Source of the DNA: Clostridia bacterium
GTDB lineage: Bacteria; Bacillota; Clostridia; Christensenellales; Aristaeellaceae
Length of the DNA stretch: 41,600 bases
Direction: 5' to 3'
Assembly (NCBI GenBank): GCA_017471885.1
Contig: JAFURI010000057.1
Location: forward strand, 1 to 41,600
The notes beneath the pieces are model-generated. The model did no database searches. It worked only from the letters and a program-made list of their open reading frames with translations, and was not told where the DNA came from. Shown in pieces: positions 23,302-31,430 of the stretch (the stretch's first letter is position 1; each line of letters begins with the position of its first letter). Both the position numbers and the translations under genes were made by a program.

Positions 23302-24609
23302 TTACTGCTTCACGTCGGTTTCGACCACCGCAAGGGTGACCTCCAGATCCACATATTCGCCGTCTTCGGGAATCTGCTTCAGGTTCTCCAGATCGTCCAG
23401 ACCCTCGGCCCGGTAGACCTTCACCTTCAGGGTATCGCCGGCCTTGTGGGCGGTGATGATTTCGCTCATCTGGTCAAAGGAGGTGATGACGGTGTCGTTC
23501 ACGTCCACAATCACGTCGCCGGCCTTCATGCCCGCAGCTGCGGCGGGGCCGCCTTCTTCAACCTCCACCACGTACACGCCCTTGGGCAGCAGGCCCTGGG
23601 TAAACACGGAGGAGCGGAAGATGCTCTCCATATCGTTGACGGAGATGCCCATGCGGGGCTTGCCCGTCAGATCGCCGGTGGATTCGGCCGCGGCGGTTTC
23701 GCCGCCCTTGACCTCGGCGGTAAGCTGGCTGGTCAGCACTTCTTCGATCAGGGGCTTGGCGGCGTTGATCGGGATGCACATGCCGATGCCCTCGATGGTC
23801 GTACCGGAATAGGCGGAGCCGGTGTACTTCAGGGTGGGGATACCCATCAGTTCGCCCGTCACGGAGAACATGCCGCCGCCGCTGTTGCCGCTGTTGATGG
23901 CTGCGTCGGTCTGGATCATGGCGTTGGTGACGGTCTCCTTGCGGCCGTACTTGTCATAGTTGGTGGAGGACACGGCGCGGTTGAGGGCGGATACGATGCC
24001 CGTGGTCACAGTGCCGGAGAACTCCTCGCCCAGGGGATTGCCGATGCAGATGGCCCAGTCGCCCACCTGCAGGGTGTCGCTGTCGCCCAGCGCCACAGGC
24101 TCCAGGGGCAGATCAGGGGCGTAAACCACAGCCACGTCCAGGTTCTCGTCATAGGCGACGACGGCGGCGGGATATACGTCGGCTTCCTCCGCGCCGTCGC
24201 GCATCACGGTGATTTCAAGGCGGCTGTTGTCCTCGATGACATGATGGTTGGTCAGCACATAGCCCTTGCCGACCACCACGCCGGAGCCGGTGCCCGCCAG
24301 CACCTCCTGCACGGTATCCTGCGTGCGGCCGCTGCCATTGCCGTAGCCATAGCCGTAACCGAAGCCGTAGCCGAAGAAATCCTCCAGGCTGTTGCGGTTG
24401 GAGTAACGGACCTCCTGATAATTGCTCACGCCCACCACGCTGTCACGGACCTGCGCAATGGCGGCGGTGAAGGGGCTGGTGACCACCACCGTGGTCTCCT
24501 CCGCGACGGCGACGGGCTGGCTGGTCAGGGTGACGGCAGAGCCGACCATGACGCATACCATCGCCACAGCGATATAACCTAACAGATGCTTCTTCCAGTT
24601 GAACTTCAT
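23302..24609 (-). CDS. htrA: HtrA/DegP-like membrane-anchored serine protease with PDZ domain
   Basis: Envelope quality-control protease of the S1C family. The 435-residue protein has an N-terminal signal anchor (about residues 8-28), an extracytoplasmic trypsin-like domain with catalytic His123 (TNHHVI), Asp158 (NLDVAV) and Ser243 (GNSGGG), and a C-terminal PDZ domain (about 335-410, GVYVVEVEEGGPAAAAG). A Gly/Tyr-rich segment of alternating YG pairs (about residues 79-92) lies in the linker before the protease domain. ATG at 24609 was chosen because AAGAGGAGG lies eight bases upstream; ATG at 24615 is only two bases from it. It has its own promoter and terminator, downstream of a WalRK-like operon, the same relative place as htrC in bacilli. 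Confidence 0.94.
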   Translation of the reverse strand: MKFNWKKHLLGYIAVAMVCVMVGSAVTLTSQPVAVAEETTVVVTSPFTAAIAQVRDSVVGVSNYQEVRYSNRNSLEDFFGYGFGYGYGYGNGSGRTQDTVQEVLAGTGSGVVVGKGYVLTNHHVIEDNSRLEITVMRDGAEEADVYPAAVVAYDENLDVAVVYAPDLPLEPVALGDSDTLQVGDWAICIGNPLGEEFSGTVTTGIVSALNRAVSSTNYDKYGRKETVTNAMIQTDAAINSGNSGGGMFSVTGELMGIPTLKYTGSAYSGTTIEGIGMCIPINAAKPLIEEVLTSQLTAEVKGGETAAAESTGDLTGKPRMGISVNDMESIFRSSVFTQGLLPKGVYVVEVEEGGPAAAAGMKAGDVIVDVNDTVITSFDQMSEIITAHKAGDTLKVKVYRAEGLDDLENLKQIPEDGEYVDLEVTLAVVETDVKQ

Positions 24610-24640
24610 CAACATAACCTCCTCTTGTATTGATGACTGA

Positions 24641-24684
24641 AGTATACAGGGCAAATTTGTCCCTGTCGTGAACGGATTATGAAC
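24641..24684 (-). promoter_or_regulatory. htrA promoter with direct-repeat activator site
   Basis: On the minus strand the -10 is TATACT (24641-24646). At the right distance for a -35 there is only ACGACA, a poor match. In its place lie two copies of GTTCA starting 11 bases apart (24669-24673 and 24680-24684), the one-helical-turn spacing typical of OmpR-family activators. Between site and -10 is the near-palindrome CAGGG(N9)CCCTG. The regulator is inferred, not shown. Confidence 0.55.
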
Positions 24685-24697
24685 AAATGCACGGAAA

Positions 24698-25843
24698 TCA
24701 TGACTGGTTGATCCAATGCTGGAAAATGTAAACCAACACAGATTGCAGCACGGAAGCAATCAGGCAGAACAGCACCAGCAGAGGCTGGAAAAGACCTGTA
24801 AGGGAAACTGTCATGCAGGCTGCAAGCATCAGGATAATGAGCAGCGCACAGATCCGGAATTTTCCGCGCTCTGCCGCCATGACAGCGGAGACGGAGGGAA
24901 TCTGGCAGAGCAGGAAAAGCGTGACTGCCGGCAGGAAGGGATGGGGCAGACAGCGGATGAACAGCGCCGCCGTCAGCATCAGCAGCAGACAGCACAGGAC
25001 GCTGCACCGGTATCTGCGCTTCATGCGCGAATGACGGTGCAGGAGCACGTCGTGCAGAGCCGTCAGCGCAATGTACAGCCCCGGAGCCTCCGGGGAAGGC
25101 GGAATCAGCTGAGGCGCGCTGCCGGGAAGCTCTGAAATGGATACATGCAGATCAGCGCCCGATGGCATTTCTTCCGAGGCTACGGTTGTGATCTCAAACG
25201 TTCCATCCTGCCGGAGATGGTCAAGGCTTGTCAGCACAGCGGTATTGGGCAGCGCCTGTATCAGCAGACTGCCCAGGTAAGTCATCGGCTCTGTGCCGTT
25301 TTCGCCTGTGAGAGCGGTGGCCAGGCCGCAGGCGGAGGATTCGGCTGCGGTCAGCGCGTGCCGATCCTCCTGCGTCATGGGCCGCGGCTCGCCGTCAAGA
25401 ATCAGCGGGCAGCGGGAGGCAAGCACATCAGGCGGAGCAAGGCAGAACATACGGCGCTGCTTGCCGTCCCTGACAATGCGCATCAGCACGCCCTGTTCCT
25501 CTCTCTCCTCCAGCACAGGCCGGCTCAGACGGAGGTTCTCCGGGTGGATGCGCATAGACCGGGCCAGCGCGTACAGCGCTTCGGGCGCATCGGTCAGATC
25601 CGCCATGACGGCGGCGGCACAGCCCATCAGCAATACGGCAGAGGAGGATTTCAGGCCGGATACGGGCTCGGGCCGGAGAGGCAGACGGATCTGCTCCACG
25701 CCCGGACCCAGCGTCAGCAGCGACGAATCCACTGCCACTGTGCATAACCGGCTGCGGTCAAGGCCGCGGAGCGTCCAGCCCTGAGGCAGAGCCTGCCGGA
25801 GCCGGGCAAGCACATGATTGGGCAGGCTGCGGACAGCGGGCAT
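24698..25843 (-). CDS. Hypothetical membrane protein with large N-terminal cytoplasmic region
   Basis: No family recognised. The 381-residue protein has about 280 residues of soluble, mostly polar sequence, then a basic stretch (HSRMKRRYRCS) and three or four hydrophobic segments (about 282-376). No signal peptide or catalytic motif can be named. There is weak similarity of arrangement to the C-terminal membrane region of P-type ATPases, but no DKTGT motif, so that was not accepted. GGGAGG is six bases from the ATG. It sits 17 bases after the second GerMN lipoprotein gene and last in the operon before the htrA promoter, so a role with that envelope system is likely by context only. Confidence 0.72.
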   Translation of the reverse strand: MPAVRSLPNHVLARLRQALPQGWTLRGLDRSRLCTVAVDSSLLTLGPGVEQIRLPLRPEPVSGLKSSSAVLLMGCAAAVMADLTDAPEALYALARSMRIHPENLRLSRPVLEEREEQGVLMRIVRDGKQRRMFCLAPPDVLASRCPLILDGEPRPMTQEDRHALTAAESSACGLATALTGENGTEPMTYLGSLLIQALPNTAVLTSLDHLRQDGTFEITTVASEEMPSGADLHVSISELPGSAPQLIPPSPEAPGLYIALTALHDVLLHRHSRMKRRYRCSVLCCLLLMLTAALFIRCLPHPFLPAVTLFLLCQIPSVSAVMAAERGKFRICALLIILMLAACMTVSLTGLFQPLLVLFCLIASVLQSVLVYIFQHWINQS

Positions 25844-25860
25844 GGGTATCCTCCCTTTCT

Positions 25861-27381
25861 TTATCGGATCAGACCGGGATTGCGAAGGAACTCGCCGCCC
25901 CAGTAGATATCGCCGGACAGGCTGCCGGGCATATCGCCCTCAAAATAAAAGCGGACGCGATCCACCTGCGCTGCATCGCACAGGGTATTGACAAGGCTGT
26001 AGCACAGGAGCGTTTCGTTTTTGTCAGAGGCGCTGACAGCCTGCGCGAAGTTGCCGGACAGGTTGACCAGCAGCGTTCCGTCCTTCAGGGCAAGGCCGAG
26101 GACGTCCGCAGAGCCCAGATCCTGAGGCAGTGCGGAGACGAGTCCCCGGGCGGATTCATCCGCATCGGGGCCGGCCATCAGCTCGGTGACCAGCGCACGG
26201 AGACTGGCGCACTCATCGTGAGGAACGGCGCGGAGCACGGGCGTGAGCAGGCTGCCGTCGGAAAAGTACAGGGTGACCTGATTCATCAGGCATCCGCTGA
26301 AATGATGGCGGCTGATCAGTCCGTCAGGGAAGAGCGTGGAGCCGTGGATGGGGCTGTAGAGGCCATCCAGCAGGGTGTCGCCGGAGTAGATATGTACCCT
26401 TGACACCGAGGGGATGAAGGTGACCAGCGTACGGTGTACTGCGCCGAGGAACACTGTGGGATCAAGCCCCTCCAGCTGCAGCGTCTCCTCCAGCCCCGCG
26501 TTGAAGCGAAGGGTCAGCATGCGGCCGCCGTCCTCCAGATCATTCACGATGGGATCCACGTTCAGCAGCCTGCCGAGGCTGGGCATCCGGGCCGCGCCGC
26601 TGACGTACTGCGCACCGTCGGAAAGGGCGTTGACCAGCACCAGCGCCAGCTGCCGGGGATCCTGACCGGGGAAGGAAAGGCTGCGGGTTTCGGGAACGAA
26701 GCCGCTGCCGTCCTCCAGCGGGAAGTACAGCGTCACCGTGGCGCTGACAGGCGTGCCGGAGGGCGATTCACCCAGCGGAGGCCTGCGGGCGTCCATCTGC
26801 TCCCACAGTACGGGAAGCTCCCCGCCGGGAATGGCGGAAATAGTACCCAACGGCAGACTGCCGGTGATATCCATGGCCACGGCCTGATCGGCGATGAGGA
26901 TGTTCACTGCGTCCACGTCCGGCAGCTCCGTCATGGTGGCGGCGATGGACAGGCACACGGTGTACAGGTTGGAGTAGGAAAGCTGCAGGGCCGAGGAGGC
27001 CAGATTCACTGTGCAGACGCCTCCGGCAATCTCCACCGGATTCCGGCTGTGCAGCGCAAGCGTGGCGACGGTGCCGTAGTTCAGCGCGCGTACGTCGTCG
27101 TTGGTGGGAAAGGAAAGCAGCGCCTCCAGAATGGTCCGGGCAGGATGCACGTCGTAGCGCAGCTCCAGCGGCACATACTGCACGATAAGCCTCTGACCGC
27201 TGCGGTTGGGCAGGTGCAGCGCTGCGGAGGCTGTATAGGCCAGGCCGCTGTCGTCTGTGGGCGCGTCATAGGGGTTCTCTGCAGGGGACAGGGCCTCGTA
27301 GCGGACGGAGGCGGCGGGCTGGGCGGCGCAGGAGGAGAGCAGCAGCGTCAGCGCTGTCAGCAGGAGAATCAGGCGTTTCAT
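25861..27381 (-). CDS. Lipoprotein with repeated GerMN domains
   Basis: A secreted lipoprotein of 506 residues. The N-terminus has a clear lipobox (LLLSSC, Cys18), so the mature protein is anchored on the outer face of the membrane. The rest appears to contain three GerMN-type modules, each with a strand such as VQYVPLEL, VTLYFPLED or VTLYFSDGS and a later hydrophobic VNLS-like strand. GerMN domains occur in the spore germination protein GerM and in actinobacterial LpqB. It overlaps the upstream GerMN lipoprotein gene by four bases and shares an operon with a two-component system. It likely modulates or reports to the kinase, or acts on the cell wall; not shown. Confidence 0.85.
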   Translation of the reverse strand: MKRLILLLTALTLLLSSCAAQPAASVRYEALSPAENPYDAPTDDSGLAYTASAALHLPNRSGQRLIVQYVPLELRYDVHPARTILEALLSFPTNDDVRALNYGTVATLALHSRNPVEIAGGVCTVNLASSALQLSYSNLYTVCLSIAATMTELPDVDAVNILIADQAVAMDITGSLPLGTISAIPGGELPVLWEQMDARRPPLGESPSGTPVSATVTLYFPLEDGSGFVPETRSLSFPGQDPRQLALVLVNALSDGAQYVSGAARMPSLGRLLNVDPIVNDLEDGGRMLTLRFNAGLEETLQLEGLDPTVFLGAVHRTLVTFIPSVSRVHIYSGDTLLDGLYSPIHGSTLFPDGLISRHHFSGCLMNQVTLYFSDGSLLTPVLRAVPHDECASLRALVTELMAGPDADESARGLVSALPQDLGSADVLGLALKDGTLLVNLSGNFAQAVSASDKNETLLCYSLVNTLCDAAQVDRVRFYFEGDMPGSLSGDIYWGGEFLRNPGLIR

Positions 27382-28352
27382 GGGGTCACCTCCAGCCAGC
27401 CTGTCAGGCTGTCAAGGGTGATGCGCCACAGCCCGTTTTCCCGCGTCAGGCGCAGGATGCTGCCGGTTTTGTCCACCTGACGTCCGTCCTCAAGGCGCAG
27501 GGATGCGTCGCACACGAAGGCGGCGGTCTGTCCATACTGGGAGACGGAGCCTGTGGAGCAGGCGTACTCCGTCAGGGCGGGCAAAGCGTCCATGGCGGCC
27601 ACAAAGCTCTCATAGGAGGGGCGGCTTGCGTTCAGGGTCTGATCCACGCGGATCAGATAGTGATACAGGCGCTGCCAGTCCTGCTGGCGGCACAGCTGCA
27701 GGATTACGTTCATGGTGGTGTGGGGCGTGAGCAGCAGGCTTTCGTCCCGGCCGAAGGGCTCGGTCAGGCCGCTTTCGCCGGTGAGAAAGTACCGCTTCTC
27801 CAGCCGGAGGCTGCCGGTCATGGCGGCGTCCTGCTGCACAAGAATCTGCACCTGATCCACGTCGCAGTTCTCGGTGACGGTGGCGGCGATGCTTTGCATG
27901 CACAGACGGCGGCGGAGGATGGCGTCCCGGGTGGAATAGGTTGCGATGACTTCGTCCGGGTAGGGATTCATGATTTCCTTGCTCAGCGTGACGAACAGCG
28001 TTCTGCCCTGCCGGGAGGCGGACAGCACCTGCACGCCTGCGGGGAACAGGCTGGTCAGATCCAGGCCGGAGGGGCCGCTGACCAGCGCGGAGAGCAGAGC
28101 CTGCTCGTAGGGCTTGTTGGCGGACTGGGTTACCACTCTGTATTCGGCTGCCAGATAGGGCTCGTCCATGTAGCGGAAGTACAGCGCGGCGGTTTCCTGC
28201 CGGTTCATTTCCTCCGGGGGACTGGCGTCGGGCAGCTGGGCGCGCACGCCGGGGATCATGGTGGACAGGGCGCCCACGGGCGAAGTCTGCTGCGTGCAGG
28301 AGGAGAGCAGCATCAGCAGCATCAGCATAAGGGTCAGGATCCGCAGCTTCAT
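27378..28352 (-). CDS. GerMN-domain lipoprotein (LpqB/GerM-like)
   Basis: A 324-residue lipoprotein. The signal peptide ends at LMLLSSC (Cys19), and the mature part has a GerMN module (about residues 55-190: ALYFRYMDEPYLAAEYR, then ALLSGPSG-type segment and TLFVTLSKEI). The C-terminal part (about 200-324) is alpha/beta, ending in a strand-rich GLWRITLDSLTGWLEV. It overlaps the kinase stop by four bases and the next lipoprotein by four, so all are translated in step. The position directly after a histidine kinase parallels LpqB after MtrB in actinobacteria. Confidence 0.85.
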   Translation of the reverse strand: MKLRILTLMLMLLMLLSSCTQQTSPVGALSTMIPGVRAQLPDASPPEEMNRQETAALYFRYMDEPYLAAEYRVVTQSANKPYEQALLSALVSGPSGLDLTSLFPAGVQVLSASRQGRTLFVTLSKEIMNPYPDEVIATYSTRDAILRRRLCMQSIAATVTENCDVDQVQILVQQDAAMTGSLRLEKRYFLTGESGLTEPFGRDESLLLTPHTTMNVILQLCRQQDWQRLYHYLIRVDQTLNASRPSYESFVAAMDALPALTEYACSTGSVSQYGQTAAFVCDASLRLEDGRQVDKTGSILRLTRENGLWRITLDSLTGWLEVTP

Positions 28353-29818
28353 GCCGTGCCCTCCTTTTTGTTCATGGGAAGCCGCACGGTGAACAGGCTG
28401 CCCTCGCCGGGCTTGCTGTTGACGGATACCGTGCCGCCGTGGAGCGTCACCATCTGCCGCACAATGGAAAGACCAAGACCGGTGCCGCCGGTTTCGCGGG
28501 AGCGGGCCTTGTCCACACGGTAGAAGCGGTCGAAGATGTGGGACAGATCCGCCTGAGGAATGCCCACACCGTCGTCGGCCACCATGAGGATCAGGGTGCT
28601 GTCCTCGGTGTAGAGCATCACGGATACGTGGCCGCCGTCGGGGGTGTACTTCAGGGCGTTTTCGGTCAGGTTGTAGATGACCTGTCCCAGCTTGGAGCTG
28701 TCAGCCTGCATGGTGATATCCGGCTGGATGCTGCCCTCCAGCGTCAGCGCGCGCTGCTCGGCAGAGGGCTGCAGCAGGCGGAGGGTTTCCTCGGTGAGGG
28801 CGGATACGTCCACGGGCTCCAGCTTCAGGGACAGGGAATGATCGTCGTTCTGGGTCAGGGTCAGCAGATCGGTGATGATGCTGGTCAGCCGGTCGATTTC
28901 GTGGTTCATGTCCTGCATGAATTCCTGCTGAAGCTCCTTGGGCATATCCGGCTGATACATCATGCTCTCCAGCAGGATTTTCATGGTGGCCATGGGGGTT
29001 TTCAGCTCATGGGAGGCGTTGGAAACGAACTGATTTCGGCTGTGGTCGATGCTTTCCAGCTGGGCCGCCATGGCGTTGTAGCTCTCTGCCAGCTCGCGCA
29101 ATTCGCCGGAGCCGCGCACGCGGGTACGTACGGAAAGATCGCCCTTGGTCATCTTGCGGATGGAGGAGGTGAGGGAGGAGATGGGGCGGGTGATGATCTG
29201 GGAGAACACCAGCGCCACCGTCAGCGCGACGCCTGCCACTGCGAGGAATACGGTGATCAGCCGCTCCTGCACCCGGGCGAGGCTTTCCATCATCTCCTGC
29301 ACGGGGCTTACCAGCACCAGCGCACCGGTGCGGCCGTTCAGCTCCATGGCTGCGCTGACCACCGCCACATAGCTGGAGGGGTCAGATTCCAGCGTGCTTT
29401 CCTGCATGGTGTGGATGCCCCAGGCGGAGCTTTCGCCTCCGTTGAGGATGGCCAGCACCTCCGGCAGCTGCAGCCGGGTACCGCTGAGCAGCGCGTAGCT
29501 GTCAGCCTGCACCTTGCCGTCAGCGTCCACCAGCAGCACGCGGCCGCCCATATCGCCCGAGGCCGTCACGATGGTCTCGTGCAGCGCGGAGGTACGGGCG
29601 GAAGCCAAAAGAGGCGCAGCCGTCGAGGCCAGCTTTTCAACAGAAAGGCTGTCCTGACGGATGCGCTGCTCATACAGATAATTGCTGACAAGGTTGGTAA
29701 GAGAGGAGGCCATGACGGCGAAGGATACGCCCACGATCAGCAGGAACGCCAGCAGGATCTTCCAGCGGATGCTGGAAAAGGGCGAATGTTTAGTCCTTGT
29801 CCGTGAAATAGTAACCAA
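28349..29818 (-). CDS. Sensor histidine kinase, WalK/MtrB-like architecture without PAS (TTG start)
   Basis: Membrane kinase of 489 residues paired with the regulator it overlaps. Membrane segments are at about 18-40 and 187-209, with an extracytoplasmic sensor of about 145 residues between. A HAMP domain follows (TRPISSLTSSIRKMTKGDL), then HisKA with phospho-His270 in SNASHELKTPMA, and HATPase_c with LTENALKYT, DDGVG and GTGLGLS. The PAS domain found in bacillar WalK is absent. No ATG or GTG is available at the 5' end; the likely start is TTG at 29818, 29 bases inside the regulator gene with GGGGAG directly before it, which is an unusually close ribosome binding site. Confidence 0.9.
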   Translation of the reverse strand: MVTISRTRTKHSPFSSIRWKILLAFLLIVGVSFAVMASSLTNLVSNYLYEQRIRQDSLSVEKLASTAAPLLASARTSALHETIVTASGDMGGRVLLVDADGKVQADSYALLSGTRLQLPEVLAILNGGESSAWGIHTMQESTLESDPSSYVAVVSAAMELNGRTGALVLVSPVQEMMESLARVQERLITVFLAVAGVALTVALVFSQIITRPISSLTSSIRKMTKGDLSVRTRVRGSGELRELAESYNAMAAQLESIDHSRNQFVSNASHELKTPMATMKILLESMMYQPDMPKELQQEFMQDMNHEIDRLTSIITDLLTLTQNDDHSLSLKLEPVDVSALTEETLRLLQPSAEQRALTLEGSIQPDITMQADSSKLGQVIYNLTENALKYTPDGGHVSVMLYTEDSTLILMVADDGVGIPQADLSHIFDRFYRVDKARSRETGGTGLGLSIVRQMVTLHGGTVSVNSKPGEGSLFTVRLPMNKKEGTA

Positions 29819-30482
29819 CTCCCCACTTGGTGAAGATGAACTCCGGCTGAGAGGTATTGCGCTCGATCTTTTCCCTCAGGCGGCGGATGTGCACGTCCAC
29901 GGTGCGGGCGTCGCCGGTGTAATCGTACTTCCAGATGGTTTCCAGCATCTGCTCGCGGCTGAACACCTTGCCTCGGTTGGACATGAACAGCTGCAGCAGA
30001 TCAAACTCCTTGGCGGTCAGCTTCACCTCGCGGCCGGCCAGCGTCACCGTGCGCTTGACCAGATTGACCTCCATGTCCCGCACGCGGATAACCTTCTTCT
30101 CCTCCACGGGCTGGGAGCCGCCGGCGCGGCGCAGAATGGTCTTGATGCGCGCCTTGACCTCCAGAATGTTGAAGGGCTTGGTCATATAATCGTCCGCGCC
30201 GTACTCAAGGCCCAGGATCTTGTCCATATCCTCGCCCTTGGCGGTGAGCATGATGATCGGCACATTGGAGTGCTCGCGGATGCGCTGGCACACGCTGATG
30301 CCGTCCAGCTTGGGGAGCATCACGTCCAGCAGGATCATATCATAAGGCTGGGCGAAGAAACGGGCCAGCGCTTCCTCACCGTCAGTGGCGCTGTCGGTTT
30401 CGTAGCCTTCCTGCTCCAGCGTATATTTGAGACCCTTGAGGATCAAAGGCTCGTCGTCAACCAGAAGAATTCGCTTGCCCAT
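29790..30482 (-). CDS. OmpR/PhoB-family response regulator, WalR-like
   Basis: DNA-binding regulator of 230 residues. The receiver has Asp9/Asp10, phosphoacceptor Asp53, Thr80 and Lys102; the winged helix ends with GDARTVDVHIRRLREKIE and GVGYYFTDKD, close to WalR/PhoP-type regulators. First gene of a leftward operon with a kinase, two GerMN lipoproteins and a membrane protein, with htrA next. That order, not similarity alone, suggests a cell-wall or envelope-stress regulator. A promoter and a ~140-base leader precede it. Confidence 0.92.
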   Translation of the reverse strand: MGKRILLVDDEPLILKGLKYTLEQEGYETDSATDGEEALARFFAQPYDMILLDVMLPKLDGISVCQRIREHSNVPIIMLTAKGEDMDKILGLEYGADDYMTKPFNILEVKARIKTILRRAGGSQPVEEKKVIRVRDMEVNLVKRTVTLAGREVKLTAKEFDLLQLFMSNRGKVFSREQMLETIWKYDYTGDARTVDVHIRRLREKIERNTSQPEFIFTKWGVGYYFTDKD

Positions 30483-30625
30483 GCAGTAACACCATCCTAT
30501 GTATTCCGGCTTCCGCTGCGGGGCGGGCGCCGGGGAGTAGCAGCGGACGGAATGAAATATCCCTCTGCGCTGCGGTATCCTCCGGCGTATGGAGATAATC
30601 CTGCCGGAAGACAGATGAATACTGT

Positions 30626-30658
30626 TTACATTGTAGAATAAAATGTAAGAAAAATCAA
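30626..30658 (-). promoter_or_regulatory. Promoter of the regulator operon with overlapping inverted repeat
   Basis: On the minus strand TTGATT (30653-30658) and TACAAT (30630-30635) are 17 bases apart. A perfect 7-bp inverted repeat, TTACATT (30626-30632) and AATGTAA (30642-30648), overlaps the -10 box and could be an operator. The surrounding 100 bases are strikingly AT-rich for this GC-rich genome. Confidence 0.7.
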
Positions 30659-30699
30659 GTATATTTGAAACAAAATTGTCATATTTCAGAAGAAAAAAC

Positions 30700-31365
30700 T
30701 TAGTTTGGACAGATTTCAGTCAGCTTTCCGTCAGCAATGCACACCTGCCGGCCTGCGCGGCGGGCGACTTTTTCATCATGGGTGATGAGCACGATGGTGC
30801 GGCCCTGCCGGTTCAGCTGATCCAGCAGAGCCAGCACGTCTCCTGTGGAAACGGGATCCAGATTGCCGGTGGGCTCGTCAGCCAGGATGAAGGCGGGGTC
30901 CCTTGCCAGCGCCCGGGCGATGGCGACGCGCTGCTGCTGGCCGCCGGAAAGCTGGGACGGGCGGTGGTGCAGCCGGTGGCCAAGCCCTACTTGCGTCAGC
31001 AGCTCCTCGGCCCGGCGGATTCTGTCCGGGCGGGGCATGCCGCAAAGCAGCAGGGGCAGGGCGGCGTTCTCCGCCGCCGTCAGCCGGGGCAGCAGCTGAA
31101 AGCCCTGGAATACAAAGCCTATTTCCTCGCCCCGGATCCGGGAAAGCTCCTTCTCCGAAAGGGCGGATACGTCCCGGCCCCGCAGGAAATAGGAGCCGGA
31201 GGTGGGCGCGTCAAGGCAGCCGAGGATGTTCATCAGCGTGCTTTTGCCGGAACCGCTGGGGCCGACGACGGCGGCGTATTCGCCCTGACGGACGTGCAGG
31301 TTCACGTCCTGCAGGGTATCCCCGCTGCCAGGATATCGCTTGTACAGGTGTTCGGTGCGGATCAT
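30700..31365 (-). CDS. ABC transporter ATP-binding protein, LolD/MacB type, no permease nearby
   Basis: An ABC ATPase of 221 residues with Walker A GPSGSGKS (35-42), Q-loop ([10 protein letters not shown]), signature LSGGQQQR, Walker [12 protein letters not shown] and His switch (LITHD). The DEPTGNLD motif and [10 protein letters not shown] segment place it in the MacB/LolD/FtsE-like exporter group, which act with FtsX-like permeases in antimicrobial-peptide export or lipoprotein handling. No such permease lies in the window, so its partner must be encoded elsewhere. Start at MIRTEH was preferred because GAGGAGG is five bases upstream. It lies 65 bases after the dipeptidase gene, beyond that gene's terminator. 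Confidence 0.9.
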   Translation of the reverse strand: MIRTEHLYKRYPGSGDTLQDVNLHVRQGEYAAVVGPSGSGKSTLMNILGCLDAPTSGSYFLRGRDVSALSEKELSRIRGEEIGFVFQGFQLLPRLTAAENAALPLLLCGMPRPDRIRRAEELLTQVGLGHRLHHRPSQLSGGQQQRVAIARALARDPAFILADEPTGNLDPVSTGDVLALLDQLNRQGRTIVLITHDEKVARRAGRQVCIADGKLTEICPN

Positions 31366-31381
31366 ACAGGCCTCCTCAAAC

Positions 31382-31414
31382 AAAAAAAGTCCCGGCCATC
31401 AGTATGACCGGGAC
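31382..31414 (-). terminator. Terminator of the M19 dipeptidase gene
   Basis: On the minus strand GTCCCGG (31408-31414) pairs with CCGGGAC (31389-31395), with an inner CAT/ATG pairing, followed by seven T. It lies before the ABC ATPase ribosome binding site, so that gene may depend on read-through or a hidden promoter. Confidence 0.85.
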
Positions 31415-31430
31415 GGAGGCTTTGCTTGTA

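Noticed and set aside
19266-24582. Long antisense frames opposite clpC (minus strand, 827 codons) and opposite NUDIX-htrA (plus strand, 844 codons)
   Set aside because: Same composition artefact; the sense genes carry complete catalytic motifs and ribosome binding sites, the antisense frames do not.
24698-25843. P-type ATPase fragment identity for the 381-residue membrane protein
   Set aside because: Only the general layout of C-terminal membrane helices is similar; the DKTGT phosphorylation motif and ATP-binding motifs are absent.
30632-30648. WalR-type box (TGTWAH-N5-TGTWAH) upstream of the regulator operon
   Set aside because: The two TGT half-sites are 12 bases apart, not 11, and the second half of the first site does not match; the inverted repeat is the better description.
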